Shown: one piece after another, positions 49,931-58,299 of the stretch
How the letters are laid out: every line of letters starts with the position of its first letter
Position numbering within the stretch: the stretch's first letter is position 1
Virus record (IMG/VR): IMGVR_UViG_3300044620_001883
Span: 62,001-126,000 of that record
Source of the DNA: a virus
DNA length: 64,000 nt
Direction: 5' to 3' (one strand)
Notes under the pieces: model-generated
The model's database searches: none
What the model saw: only the letters and a program-made list of their open reading frames with translations
Told to the model about the DNA's origin: nothing
Program-made: the position numbers and the translations under genes

Positions 49931-50896
49931 AGCATCAAGACTCTAGCTAAGCTCAACGTCACCACCATCGCCGCCGCTATCGAGGCCATCGCGGCTGAGC
50001 ATGACAACATCGCCTCTGGCGTGATTGGATCGTCATTTTCCACCAGCGGCCCTGGGTCTGGCTGGAGCAAGCAGCACGATGTGAGCGACTTTGCTCGCCG
50101 TGCTCTGGATGATGGCTATGGGGCGGGAAGCTACATCGATAGCAGCGATGGTCGCGAGGCTACGCTGGACGAAGATGGCGACTTGGTGTGGGCGGATGAG
50201 AGTGTGGTGGAAATCGAGCTGCCGACGGTGGAAGAGGCTCTGGACAACCCTGCCGAGTGGCAGGCGATCAAGGGGGATGCTGCTAGCTATGGCATCGATC
50301 AAGACGACATCGACGAAATCACCGAAGCGATTGAAAATCCTGACAAGTCTGAGGCTGGCAACTGGTCCACCGAGGCCACCTATGGAGTGCTCTGCTCGAC
50401 TGGGGACGGTGAAGACCTCGTCACTGTCGAGGTCCAAGTGGGCGAATGGAATGGGCGCTACTTTATCCGCACCACAGACGACGCTGGTGGCAGCGATGAT
50501 TGCGATAATACACTCTACGCCGACATCGACGAAGCCATTGCCGCCGCGAAAGAGTGGGCAGAAGATCACGACGAAACACCCGACAAAAACGACCTCGCTG
50601 AAGAGATCGCCAAAGACGGGTGGTGGGGCTGTGAGATGACCGCCGACGAAATCTTAGAGATCGCCAATGCCGCAGAAGGTCGCCAATCGGGTTCTCGCCT
50701 CTGGATCAGCAACAAAGGCGGCACCCATTGGGATACCGGCAACACCATCCGAGTGGAAGGCTGGGAAGACTACATCACGATCAGCGCCAACCATGACAGC
50801 ATCGAGGCCGCTTTGATGTCGCTTCAATCCGCAATCAACACCTCCTGGGATGACGCCCACCCTGTCGAGATTCGTGTGACCGCCGCGGTACAATGA
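49907..50896 (+). CDS. Acidic protein, 329 aa
   Basis: Start at ATG 49907 or the duplicated ATG 49922. Asp/Glu/Ala-rich throughout, with repeated short helices (EEALDNPAEW, DEAIAAAKEWAED, ADEILEIANAAEG) alternating with strands such as VTVEVQVGEWNGRYFIR. Codon choice and evenness look unlike neighbouring genes, so it may be a later arrival. The strongly acidic surface could mimic DNA (speculative). No family recognised. Confidence 0.72.
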   Translation: MKITNMKISIKTLAKLNVTTIAAAIEAIAAEHDNIASGVIGSSFSTSGPGSGWSKQHDVSDFARRALDDGYGAGSYIDSSDGREATLDEDGDLVWADESVVEIELPTVEEALDNPAEWQAIKGDAASYGIDQDDIDEITEAIENPDKSEAGNWSTEATYGVLCSTGDGEDLVTVEVQVGEWNGRYFIRTTDDAGGSDDCDNTLYADIDEAIAAAKEWAEDHDETPDKNDLAEEIAKDGWWGCEMTADEILEIANAAEGRQSGSRLWISNKGGTHWDTGNTIRVEGWEDYITISANHDSIEAALMSLQSAINTSWDDAHPVEIRVTAAVQ

Positions 50897-51015
50897 AACT
50901 GCCGTCCCATCCCCACAGGATATCCGGCGTTGAATGGCATGGACTCGGCGGGTGTTCAAACCCCCTGCTGTTTCGGAGACAGGTCAGAGGAACCTGGCAC
51001 TACTACAAGGCATGA
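50893..51015 (+). CDS. Microprotein of 40 residues
   Basis: ATG 50893 overlaps the preceding TGA, and TGA 51013-51015 overlaps the next ATG at 51012, so both ends fit the 4-base junction pattern. The product is basic and aromatic (ISGVEWHGLGG, FRRQVRGTWHYYKA). Without it there would be a 115-base hole here. Confidence 0.7.
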   Translation: MKLPSHPHRISGVEWHGLGGCSNPLLFRRQVRGTWHYYKA

Positions 51016-51368
51016 AGTCACCGCATATCAAACTGAAGCAGTTCAGAAATGGGCACACCTTTTGGCGTGCTCCGGATAGTAATCGCATTGTCATTTCGGA
51101 CCAATCAGGTGACACACCTGAGCAGACCGACGACGGCGTCCTGTACATTGATGAGAGTCGCGACATGATGGTGCAGTTGCTGGAGGGCAAGATCATCCAG
51201 GCCAACATCCCGGTGGAGCTCAGTAATGGTGCAAAGTCCCGCACGCCAGCCAGCCTCGAAGAGCTCCTGTACTGTCAGGGTGTATGCAACATCATGACGA
51301 CCATATCTGAGCCGGTCATGAACCTCGTTGCTGCATTGGAGAAGCTGGGAATACCTGTACCCGCATGA
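51012..51368 (+). CDS. Hypothetical protein, 118 aa
   Basis: ATG 51012 gives ATGA with the microprotein. Strand-rich first half (IKLKQFRNGHTFWRAP, RIVISDQSGDTPE), then a helix, and LEELLYCQGVCNIMTTI near the end. No family recognised. Confidence 0.72.
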   Translation: MKSPHIKLKQFRNGHTFWRAPDSNRIVISDQSGDTPEQTDDGVLYIDESRDMMVQLLEGKIIQANIPVELSNGAKSRTPASLEELLYCQGVCNIMTTISEPVMNLVAALEKLGIPVPA

Positions 51369-51625
51369 GTGCCATTACTGAATCACAAGTCCGAGGAGCC
51401 GTAGGTCGTACTTATTTTACCCTACAGGATGAAGGAGATTACTTCCTCTACGATACCCGGGACAATGGGAGCGTAGGAGATGAGGAAGCAGGAGAGGAAG
51501 ACATCCAGGCCGGACTGAAGTTATCCAAGATCCTCGAGGCTGCGTTCCCGAACCACAAGGTACGGTTTGAAGTCGTGGACGAGTGGGTGCTTGTGAGCAT
51601 CAACAAGGAACCAAAACAAGCATGA
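51365..51625 (+). CDS. Small acidic protein, 86 aa
   Basis: Beta-like start (TYFTLQDEGDYFLYDTRD), acidic helix (EEAGEEDIQAGLKLSKILE), strand VRFEVVDEWVLVSIN. Overlaps at both ends. No family recognised. Confidence 0.72.
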   Translation: MSAITESQVRGAVGRTYFTLQDEGDYFLYDTRDNGSVGDEEAGEEDIQAGLKLSKILEAAFPNHKVRFEVVDEWVLVSINKEPKQA

Positions 51626-52041
51626 GCGGGACCCCAACCCTTACACCCGAGCAACGCCGTGAAGCTTTGCAGGCGGCCCTGGAGAATTTCCACGGCAGTG
51701 ATCAGTTCCATGAATTCGATCCGTTGATCTGTCGGAACATCTACACCACCGAGGGTGGTCTGTACTTGGCCAAGGAGGCAGGAGCTTTCTGGTTGCTGGA
51801 GTACATCGGCCTGCGCTGTCGTTCGAGTGAATTCCCGAAGATCAAAGCTGAGGAGTTCCAGGTGTGGAAGCTGGTCGTCGACCTGGATATGCACACGGCG
51901 CGCATCTCCTGTGAAGACGGTAACCACAATGAGGTCTTCCATGACGTCATCGAGTACACAAGTTTCCCCTTGCCCACAATTGAGCTGTGGTGCGAGCCCA
52001 ACGAATTCGGCATGACCATCTACCTTCCCGGAGAGCGATGA
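51622..52041 (+). CDS. Hypothetical protein, 139 aa
   Basis: ATG 51622 (MSGTPTLTPEQ). Helical start (QRREALQAALENFHGSD), then several strands (GLYLAKEAGAFWLLEYIGL, FQVWKLVVDLDMHTARIS) and ELWCEPNEFGMTIYLPGE at the end. The pattern resembles unnamed phage proteins with a DUF-like alpha/beta fold; no certain match. Confidence 0.7.
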   Translation: MSGTPTLTPEQRREALQAALENFHGSDQFHEFDPLICRNIYTTEGGLYLAKEAGAFWLLEYIGLRCRSSEFPKIKAEEFQVWKLVVDLDMHTARISCEDGNHNEVFHDVIEYTSFPLPTIELWCEPNEFGMTIYLPGER

Positions 52042-52337
52042 GACAGCTAAAAGAAACGGAGTTCCTGGATCTGTTCGACCCGGGGATCCACAACGCCATT
52101 CTGGCTTCCGCCTCCAGGTACCCTGATTGTGAGGCGGTTGTCTGCTTTGAGAATCAACAGATGGATTCCAGTCAGTTCGGCAAACGCGCAGCCTTGGTGG
52201 TAGGTCCCAGCAACTCCTACACGCTCGCGGATTGCCTGAAGGAGGGTGCACGGCTTGGGGATGTTCCGAGCCGGTTCCAGTATCCGGTCGCGTACGTGGA
52301 CTACCGCAAACCTTCACATGAAGCTACAGCATCTTAA
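52038..52337 (+). CDS. Small hypothetical protein, 99 aa
   Basis: ATG 52038 (ATGA). Helix LKETEFLDLFDPGIHNAILA, strand CEAVVCFENQQMD, then RAALVVGPSNSYTLADCL and an aromatic end. No family recognised. Confidence 0.7.
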   Translation: MRQLKETEFLDLFDPGIHNAILASASRYPDCEAVVCFENQQMDSSQFGKRAALVVGPSNSYTLADCLKEGARLGDVPSRFQYPVAYVDYRKPSHEATAS

Positions 52338-52677
52338 AGATACAGCGTGTCCCTCTTGTGGGGCGCGGGTGACTGGCGAGACTCAGGAGAACCAGCATTG
52401 TAATGGTCAGTGGTTTGAAGCGCAGATATTCAAGTGTGGTTACGTACAAGAATGGGTACCGAACTTTAGCGCAATGCGGGTCACACGCGCGTGCCCGAAA
52501 AGCGCAGAAGAAGTAGAGGACCAGCTGCAACGGGACGCTCTCGACCAGGAACTCTTGGAGGTGTTGCGGGCCAGCAAGGCACCGCCGAAATGGGTAGTGG
52601 GACGCATGAAGGCACTGGGGTTCTACGACCAAGCCGCCGCATGGTATGAAAAGAACCACAATGGGCAGTATCAGTAA
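52318..52677 (+). CDS. Zinc-ribbon protein, 119 aa
   Basis: ATG 52318 (MKLQHLKDTACPSCG). CPSCG...CNGQ and FKCGY in the first 45 residues form a zinc ribbon. A helical tail with WVVGRMKALGFYDQAAAWYE follows. Overlaps the previous gene by 20 bases. No family recognised. Confidence 0.72.
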   Translation: MKLQHLKDTACPSCGARVTGETQENQHCNGQWFEAQIFKCGYVQEWVPNFSAMRVTRACPKSAEEVEDQLQRDALDQELLEVLRASKAPPKWVVGRMKALGFYDQAAAWYEKNHNGQYQ

Positions 52678-52925
52678 TGCACCAACCCATCAAAATCCTC
52701 TCCATCTGCGGCAAGACCTCAGACATGTGTAGCATCCAGGCGAAGACACAGGACGGGAAGGTAATCACGGAATACAGTGGTTACGTGCCAGACTTCTTCC
52801 CGGGGGAACACTACGGGGATTACTTGATGTTCGACATTGATGTCAAGACAGGCCAAATCCTGAACTGGCCTAAGGGGCTGACACAGGCTGTGCTCAAGCG
52901 CCAGTTGGTTGATCTTGAAGATTAG
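52677..52925 (+). CDS. Conserved small phage protein, 82 aa
   Basis: The segment YSGYVPDFFPGEHYGDYLMF, then DIDVKTGQILNW, matches from memory a small family common in proteobacterial phages and plasmids, function unknown. Starts on the last base of the previous stop. Confidence 0.75.
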   Translation: MHQPIKILSICGKTSDMCSIQAKTQDGKVITEYSGYVPDFFPGEHYGDYLMFDIDVKTGQILNWPKGLTQAVLKRQLVDLED

Positions 52926-52929
52926 AACC

Positions 52930-53226
52930 ATGACAAGCATTGAGGAAAAAATTGCAAACAAGTTACTACGCCGTGGTAACTGGCACGGGCTGCTCGAACT
53001 GCAGGTTGTACAGGTTGTCTACAAGGGCTGGTGGTGGAACCGCCGGCAGGTTGGGTACCAGGCAGTGGTGACCAACTGGGAACTGATGTATGAACGCTCC
53101 GGTGTACATGCAACTCCGCTGGAGGCCGTTACGGCGGTTGTGGGGCAGATCATCAGTGAAGACGACATGGACATCTGCCTGGAATTTGAGCAGGAAATTG
53201 ACCAGGAGGATACTGCCAGATCATGA
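52930..53226 (+). CDS. Small hypothetical protein, 98 aa
   Basis: Helical start ([19 protein letters not shown]), strands [17 protein letters not shown] and [10 protein letters not shown], then a helix and acidic end. Lies next to the acyl carrier protein fusion with a 4-base overlap. No family recognised. Confidence 0.7.
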   Translation: MTSIEEKIANKLLRRGNWHGLLELQVVQVVYKGWWWNRRQVGYQAVVTNWELMYERSGVHATPLEAVTAVVGQIISEDDMDICLEFEQEIDQEDTARS

Positions 53227-53720
53227 CGCTCGAGACCACGACACTCTACACATTACGGTTACATCTGCGGCCGTTCTACGCCGCAGGGCTGACGTTTGAG
53301 CAGGTCGCCAGCCTGATCACCAATATCGAGATCGAAGGCAAGAGACTGACTTGCACGCGTGTGGCACATGGCCCTTTCGTGGATGTCCCATTTTCTCCGC
53401 ACAGTCTTGAGCGGGCAATAACGTGGCGAATCGGTGACGCTCTGAATGGTGCCCTTGCTGATCGCATGGCGTCCGCGCGGATACCGAACCTGCGGGAAAG
53501 AGTCTACGCGATCATTGCAGAGCAGCTGGCACTCGACGTTGTACTGGGGGACACACCAGTCAAGGATCTGGGGGCTGACTCGCTGGACGTCGTTGAACTG
53601 GAGATGGCCTTCGAGGAAGAATTCGGTGTCGAGATCCCCACCTACCAGTTCAGTATTACAAGCACCCCACAGGACTTCGCAAGGTGGTTACGGGTGAACG
53701 CGCCGGAGGACTACGCATGA
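53223..53720 (+). CDS. Protein with a C-terminal acyl carrier protein domain, 165 aa
   Basis: Residues about 90-160 are a clear acyl carrier protein: [12 protein letters not shown], then [20 protein letters not shown] and [11 protein letters not shown]120 in GADSLD is the residue that takes the 4'-phosphopantetheine arm. The first 85 residues are unrelated to ACP ([39 protein letters not shown]), and I recognise no family. ACPs carry acyl chains in fatty acid, lipid A and natural-product synthesis, and bind host proteins. This one could be charged by host AcpS and divert acyl groups, or compete with host ACP for its partners (inference). No synthase or acyltransferase is seen nearby. Confidence 0.88.
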   Translation: MTLETTTLYTLRLHLRPFYAAGLTFEQVASLITNIEIEGKRLTCTRVAHGPFVDVPFSPHSLERAITWRIGDALNGALADRMASARIPNLRERVYAIIAEQLALDVVLGDTPVKDLGADSLDVVELEMAFEEEFGVEIPTYQFSITSTPQDFARWLRVNAPEDYA

Positions 53721-54391
53721 TACACTACCGGTACCGAATTGAAGTCGATGGAGACGCCGAGAGTCCTCGCAAGGCTTTCGACAATGTGGGGACCATGGTC
53801 TGCTGGCACCACCGCTACCAGCTGGGGGACGAGCAGCCCTCCTGCACTCCAGAGGAATACGTGGAGGGGTTGTTTGACAAATGTGTGGACCCGAAGTTCC
53901 CAGCAAATCTGCGCAGGCTTCGCAGCCCTGGGATCCTCAGCAGCCACTACGCCCGGTTGCCCCTTTATCTCTATGACCACTCGGGCATTACCATGAACAC
54001 CACAGGCTTCTCGTGTCCTTGGGATTCAGGCCAGGTGGGGTTCATCTACTGCTCCTTGGAGACGGCCCAGAAGGAGTTCGGGACAGTCGGGGACAAGCGA
54101 GGTTTCAAGGCCATGGTCGAATACGATGGCAAGACCATGACACTCGAGGAGCGTGCTGAGCTGTGTCTCAAACAGGAGGTCGAGACCTACGACCAGTTCA
54201 TCTCCGGGGAGGTGTACTGGTGGTGCGTGGAATCCTGCGAGACCGAGGACGGGCAACCACCAAGCGACATCGACGATGCTGACTGGGAAACCGTGGAGTC
54301 CTGCGGGGGCTGCTACGGTCGAGACTACGCGGAACAGGAGGCCAAGGAGACCTTGGAAGCATGCAAGAAACGCGGACCTGTACTGACATGA
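53717..54391 (+). CDS. Conserved phage/plasmid protein, 224 aa
   Basis: The segment [20 protein letters not shown] followed by [11 protein letters not shown] is a hallmark I recall from a widespread phage and plasmid family of unknown function. [16 protein letters not shown] and a Cys-rich stretch ([15 protein letters not shown]) also fit. ATG 53717 ([13 protein letters not shown]) chosen by ATGA junction after the ACP fusion. Confidence 0.78.
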   Translation: MIHYRYRIEVDGDAESPRKAFDNVGTMVCWHHRYQLGDEQPSCTPEEYVEGLFDKCVDPKFPANLRRLRSPGILSSHYARLPLYLYDHSGITMNTTGFSCPWDSGQVGFIYCSLETAQKEFGTVGDKRGFKAMVEYDGKTMTLEERAELCLKQEVETYDQFISGEVYWWCVESCETEDGQPPSDIDDADWETVESCGGCYGRDYAEQEAKETLEACKKRGPVLT

Positions 54392-54564
54392 CGGCCGTAC
54401 TGCGCACCTATCAGGGTGAAGACAAGATCGCGGACAAGCTGGTTGAGATCTCGGATGACCACAACTTTGCCGATGGGCCCTACGGGGATACCGTCCCGTT
54501 TGCGGTTGGGAGCAATCAGGCAATCCTGCCTGAGGATGAAGGTTTTTATTTCTTTGAAACATGA
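54388..54564 (+). CDS. Small acidic protein, 58 aa
   Basis: ATG 54388 ([10 protein letters not shown]). Helix KIADKLVEISDD, acidic loop, strand FAVGSNQAILPED. Bracketed by 4-base overlaps. No family recognised. Confidence 0.68.
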   Translation: MTAVLRTYQGEDKIADKLVEISDDHNFADGPYGDTVPFAVGSNQAILPEDEGFYFFET

Positions 54565-54818
54565 GTGCCCTCTATACCTGCAAGTCCTGCCTGAACCCGC
54601 AGGAACTCGTGCCGCCACTCAGCCGGCGCACTGGACCCGATGGTCAACCGATGACCAAAGCCCATGCTCTGTTTCTCTTCTGTCATGATGGGGAATGCGT
54701 GGACTGCTACCTGCAGCGCCGGGACCATGGACCGCCGCCGGTCAGAAGAACGTGGCCGTCACTGTGCTTCCCTGACCTGCCTAACCCACGGAACTGGGTC
54801 ACCCTCAGGACTGCATGA
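54561..54818 (+). CDS. Cys-rich small protein, 85 aa
   Basis: TCKSC in the first 10 residues, and CHDGECVDC near residue 45, give two CxxC-type halves of a zinc site. The rest is Arg/Pro-rich. ATGA junction. No family recognised. Confidence 0.7.
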   Translation: MSALYTCKSCLNPQELVPPLSRRTGPDGQPMTKAHALFLFCHDGECVDCYLQRRDHGPPPVRRTWPSLCFPDLPNPRNWVTLRTA

Positions 54819-55273
54819 GCATCCTCCACTCACTGTTTCCCGGTGGTGCTCCTGAGTTCATGCGTAAGCACAAGACATTCGTCAAAGAGCTGAAGGACAC
54901 CCAGGCTGAGCGGATCTGCAAAGGAACCGTAGAGGGTTGCGAGGTTGTGACTGAACCGTACTACACGGACCGTCGCCACGACCGAGCACACCTGAAGATT
55001 GACGGGGAATCAGCAGGTATTGAGTGGACCAGTATTCCGTGGAGTTGCTTCAAGCCAATCACGGTCTCGTACTGGATGTACATTGACTACTTGGCACGTG
55101 ACCACGCCCTGGCTCTGCTGAAACGTGCCGGTGTTGAGGATGGGTGGGTCCAGGAGGACCCGTATGCAGATCCGGTGCGCTGGGGTGTCCACACGGAATC
55201 AATCGAGAGTGCCGTCAAAGTCTGGAAAGAGTACAAAACATGTTCCAAGAAGGACTCTCAAGCGCAGGAATGA
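54815..55273 (+). CDS. Hypothetical protein, 152 aa
   Basis: Helical start (EFMRKHKTFVKELKDTQAER), strand-rich centre (AHLKIDGESAGIEWTSIPWS), then a helical end rich in Lys. Its last 16 bases overlap the end of the HNH gene, which runs towards it on the other strand. Confidence 0.72.
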   Translation: MSILHSLFPGGAPEFMRKHKTFVKELKDTQAERICKGTVEGCEVVTEPYYTDRRHDRAHLKIDGESAGIEWTSIPWSCFKPITVSYWMYIDYLARDHALALLKRAGVEDGWVQEDPYADPVRWGVHTESIESAVKVWKEYKTCSKKDSQAQE

Positions 55274-56112
55274 GCATAGGCTCGGCGTAACCAATCCAGG
55301 AAGTCTGCTACAGACAGGCTGGCTTTAGCCACGTTGCACGTGCGACAGCAGGTCACCGCATTTTCTACGTTGTAGCCATTCGCATTGTCGCGTCGGTCTA
55401 CGCCATTATAGTAACCATGGGCTAGTGAGGGGTCATCTATGATTTTGCCGGAGGCACAACCAGGCAACCAGCCGCAGTACGCGCATGGTGCTTGTACTAG
55501 TTTCATGAATGTCGTCTTGTCTAAATCGAATGGTAATCCCCGACGTACAGCGTTGCCTTTATAGCGATGCAACAGGATGTTACCGGCCAATACCGGTACG
55601 TCTCGATTTTTGCGTCTTCGCTTTGCTGTTTTTTCTTGCGTTCGTTTCGTACTCTCAATCATTAGACAACCGCAGCTGCGTACAGGCTGAAGTGTCGAAC
55701 GTAGCTTGGTTCCGAATTTCGTAACGGTCTTTCCGCAACTGCAGGAGCAAACCCAACGACGCGCTTTGGGTTTGTTCTTTCCTTCCGGTTGGCTATCAGC
55801 TGCTGCGATAACGGTCAGTCGTCCGAATACTTTGCCGAGCATATCCGCACCTGTGGACCTTTTTCTACAGCCACAACTGCCATGCAGGCCTAGCTGCCTA
55901 GTCTGAATTAGCTGCACGTTTGTACGTGTGAATGTTTTACCGCAGACACATCGGCAATTCCATACGTGATTGCCGATGTGTTTCAGTACAGTGGAATGCC
56001 CAATCTCTATGTTTGTGAAATCTATAAGCTTGCTCATATGGCGTAAACTTACGCTGCGGTTGTTGACTTTCAATAGTGGGTATTTGATTTGTGGTCTATA
56101 CAGCTTTAGCAT
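55258..56112 (-). CDS. HNH homing-type endonuclease, 284 aa
   Basis: Read on the - strand from ATG at 56112-56110. Two zinc knuckles precede the nuclease: CRCVCGKTF...SCGCRKR and CSCSCGKTV...SCGCL, a paired CxCxCG/SCGC arrangement found in phage HNH endonucleases. The catalytic part reads CAYCGWLPGC, YNGVDRRDNANGYNVENA, CCRTCNVAK, giving HNH-type zinc and metal positions. It is AT-richer than its neighbours. It lies between two + genes without breaking either, typical of a free-standing mobile endonuclease. It ends 16 bases inside one neighbour and starts 3 bases before the next gene. Confidence 0.88.
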   Translation of the reverse strand: MLKLYRPQIKYPLLKVNNRSVSLRHMSKLIDFTNIEIGHSTVLKHIGNHVWNCRCVCGKTFTRTNVQLIQTRQLGLHGSCGCRKRSTGADMLGKVFGRLTVIAAADSQPEGKNKPKARRWVCSCSCGKTVTKFGTKLRSTLQPVRSCGCLMIESTKRTQEKTAKRRRKNRDVPVLAGNILLHRYKGNAVRRGLPFDLDKTTFMKLVQAPCAYCGWLPGCASGKIIDDPSLAHGYYNGVDRRDNANGYNVENAVTCCRTCNVAKASLSVADFLDWLRRAYAHSCA

Positions 56113-56115
56113 CCC

Positions 56116-56472
56116 ATGTTCTCTGTAGGTCAGAAGGTTGTATGTATTTCGGATCAGTTCGCGGCGTGGGTATTTGATCTGTACAAAGCACTCCCCAAGA
56201 AGGACAGCGTGTACACGATCAGGGCAGTAAGATCTGGACGCTCCAATCCCAACTTCGTCGTCAATGACGATGCGGAGATCAAGATGGCAGGAGCCGAGTT
56301 CGACATCCTGGTCCTCCTCCAGGAACTACGCAACCCGGACGATCCGCACTCCTCTGTGAAGCAGGAGCTGGGCTTCCGGGCTGAGCGCTTTGCCGAAATG
56401 CTGGAAGAGTCCGAGGAATGGAAGGATTCCGTTGAAGTGGGGAATGGTGAACTGGTGCCCCTGAACCGATGA
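56116..56472 (+). CDS. Conserved small phage/bacterial protein, 118 aa
   Basis: VGQKVVCISDQF, PKKDSVYTIRAVRSG, DILVLLQELRNP and ELGFRAERFAEML match a family of unknown function common in proteobacterial genomes and prophages. The usual form is a strand, a charged YTIR strand, an L-E-x-N-P turn, then GFxxxRF. Its promoter side is interrupted by the HNH gene, so it may depend on transcription through that region. Confidence 0.75.
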   Translation: MFSVGQKVVCISDQFAAWVFDLYKALPKKDSVYTIRAVRSGRSNPNFVVNDDAEIKMAGAEFDILVLLQELRNPDDPHSSVKQELGFRAERFAEMLEESEEWKDSVEVGNGELVPLNR

Positions 56473-56828
56473 AATTCCAGGACCTGTGCCAAGCTGGACA
56501 GCGCAAGATCCAGTACGCAATTGGACTCGCGGACGAATCCTGGGAGAACTGCGCAGGCTGGTGGAAGCCTGAAGGCAAAACCGGCAGCGCTGTGGAGGAT
56601 ATGCGCCGTTGGTTCGCAGCCTGGGAAAAGTTCAAGGAATCGATCCAGACACAGGACTTTGAAGACGCGTTCATGCAGTGGTTGGCTGACGCCTTTCCTG
56701 GCAAGGAACTGTTGTCCCCCTTATTCAGTGAAGCAAAGTTTCATGGAGGTCCGAGTCATCTTCGCCTACATGATGCCTATGAGATTGCGAAGCGCCTGAC
56801 ATCAACCCAGGAAGAAGATGACGCCTAG
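56469..56828 (+). CDS. Hypothetical protein, 119 aa
   Basis: Trp-rich helical sequence (ESWENCAGWWKPEG, MRRWFAAWEKFKESI, FMQWLADAFPG), then HLRLHDAYEIAKRL. Overlaps neighbours by 4 and 11 bases. No family recognised. Confidence 0.72.
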   Translation: MKFQDLCQAGQRKIQYAIGLADESWENCAGWWKPEGKTGSAVEDMRRWFAAWEKFKESIQTQDFEDAFMQWLADAFPGKELLSPLFSEAKFHGGPSHLRLHDAYEIAKRLTSTQEEDDA

Positions 56829-57117
56829 ACCCGCCCCACCTCCTCCAGTTCCAGACCCAGCCGCGGAAGCACGCCGCGACGGTGCGACACACATCAATGG
56901 TCACAAGATTCTGGGCCGGCAGCCACCCTGCCGCCGTGACACCCACGAGTGGTCCCAGCTGACCAAGGCCGCGCTAGAATGGCGGGAAGCCGGCAAGACC
57001 GAGCGATTCGGCCCGGGACACCAACGCATTTGCCGCCACGCCGCCGAAGAAATTGAGATCCTCCGGGACTACGGGTTTGAGATCCAGATCGAACCACGTT
57101 GTGTAAAGAAAGCATGA
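56818..57117 (+). CDS. Small Pro-rich then helical protein, 99 aa
   Basis: Starts TPRPAPPPPVPDPAAEARRD, then a helical region with HIN and QLTKAALEWREAGKTERFG, ending in YGFEIQIEPRCVKKA. Cys/His residues (RICRHAAEE) might bind metal. No family recognised. Confidence 0.7.
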   Translation: MTPRPAPPPPVPDPAAEARRDGATHINGHKILGRQPPCRRDTHEWSQLTKAALEWREAGKTERFGPGHQRICRHAAEEIEILRDYGFEIQIEPRCVKKA

Positions 57118-57296
57118 TCGAGGCAACAACAACGACCAAGACGACCGTACATCTGACGATGGACGAGGACACAGCAGACTGGCTCCTCAGATACCTGCAG
57201 AATAACGTGCCCGACGAGTCACCCAGCGACGCTGAGATGCGCAGGCTTACCTGGTCTGCTTTGAATACGGCACTCGGCGGTTCGGACCTGGAGTGA
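57114..57296 (+). CDS. Small helical protein, 60 aa
   Basis: ATG 57114 overlaps the previous stop. TTTKTTVHLTMDEDTADWLL, then a Pro/Ser turn and helix AEMRRLTWSALNTALGG. The pattern of a strand then a helix with TADWLLRYLQN suggests a ribbon-helix-helix-like small protein, weakly supported. Confidence 0.65.
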   Translation: MIEATTTTKTTVHLTMDEDTADWLLRYLQNNVPDESPSDAEMRRLTWSALNTALGGSDLE

Positions 57297-57823
57297 GTAT
57301 GCACATATCAGCTACCCCCAAGTGGTTTTGGATGATGGAGGCTTGGCGCCGGCCCAGCAAACCAGTTGGGAGTGCGCCAACGCAGTATGGGGAAACGCAG
57401 CTCAATCCAGTCGTGGCAGAACCAACACTATCCAGCACCAAGGCCCTTGAGATCATCAAGGATCGGGCAGAAGCGCGAAAGCAAAAGGAAGAACAGGAAC
57501 GCGTGACCAAGCAGGCTCAGGACGAGGCCGCATTGGCAACACGGCTGAAGCTCTGGGAACCCATCCTGGATATCCTGGCGGCCTTCAAGCAGGAGTACCC
57601 GTACAAGATCACCATTCATGGGGTTGATAAATTGCACATACCGATCAGCTTCGCACTTCACAGACCGCAGTACGTCAATAGCTACGCGTGTCATGTATTC
57701 CCTGCGGGTGGATTTATAATCCAATGTAATGACTTCAGACAGCCATTTGGTCCCGACGGCAGAGCCAACACGGTCGCCGAATTTATCCCACCTTTGATCG
57801 ACCTGTTGTCTGACCTCCTATGA
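57293..57823 (+). CDS. Hypothetical protein, 176 aa, GTG start
   Basis: GTG 57293 makes a GTGA junction; ATG 57299 is in frame. Long Lys/Glu/Gln helix (KALEIIKDRAEARKQKEEQE) in the middle, then strands (YKITIHGVDKLHIPISF). The end is hydrophobic (FIPPLIDLLSDLL). No family recognised. Confidence 0.7.
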   Translation: MSMHISATPKWFWMMEAWRRPSKPVGSAPTQYGETQLNPVVAEPTLSSTKALEIIKDRAEARKQKEEQERVTKQAQDEAALATRLKLWEPILDILAAFKQEYPYKITIHGVDKLHIPISFALHRPQYVNSYACHVFPAGGFIIQCNDFRQPFGPDGRANTVAEFIPPLIDLLSDLL

Positions 57824-58299
57824 ACGACGCGCACGAAAAAATGCCTTTGAACAAGCGTAGCCACGCAGAGTTGAGCCGTTACAAGCAGCAGTTGGAGACA
57901 CAGGTGTCGGCTATCAACCGCGCGCTGCGGGTGAGGCTTCCGAACCATGAGGCGCGCAGGCTCAAGGGAGACAAGCAGCGGCTGCTGCTTGATATCGCTG
58001 CCGTTGAGTCAGCCATCTTGGATCTTCGGGTCATCAACGGCGGGCAGGACACCGCACCTGCCTGGTTGCTGCTGATGCAGTGGGATGAGCGTTGGTTCTA
58101 TTTTGCGACCCGCGAAAACCTGACAGAGATGACGATCGACATGCTGGTGGAAATTGGGCCCGATGCTCCCTGTGTCATGGCGCAGACGCGCCTGACGGAG
58201 GCGCAAGCGGAGCGACTGCCAGCCTGGGTGTGGTTGTTACCCACGGAGCGTGAAGACCTGGACTTCGATGACGCGGATCCCGAAGGCGATGATGAGTGA
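57820..58299 (+). CDS. Hypothetical protein, 159 aa
   Basis: Basic coiled N-terminal 60 residues (HAELSRYKQQLETQVSAINR, RRLKGDKQRLLLDI), then a Trp-rich middle (APAWLLLMQWDERWFYFAT) and a very acidic tail. Overlaps both neighbours. No family recognised. Confidence 0.72.
   Translation: MNDAHEKMPLNKRSHAELSRYKQQLETQVSAINRALRVRLPNHEARRLKGDKQRLLLDIAAVESAILDLRVINGGQDTAPAWLLLMQWDERWFYFATRENLTEMTIDMLVEIGPDAPCVMAQTRLTEAQAERLPAWVWLLPTEREDLDFDDADPEGDDE

Noticed and set aside
50897-51011. A tRNA-like GTTCAAACCCC word in an apparent gap
   Set aside because: No acceptor or anticodon stem fits, and the gap is filled by a 40-codon frame with coupling at both ends.
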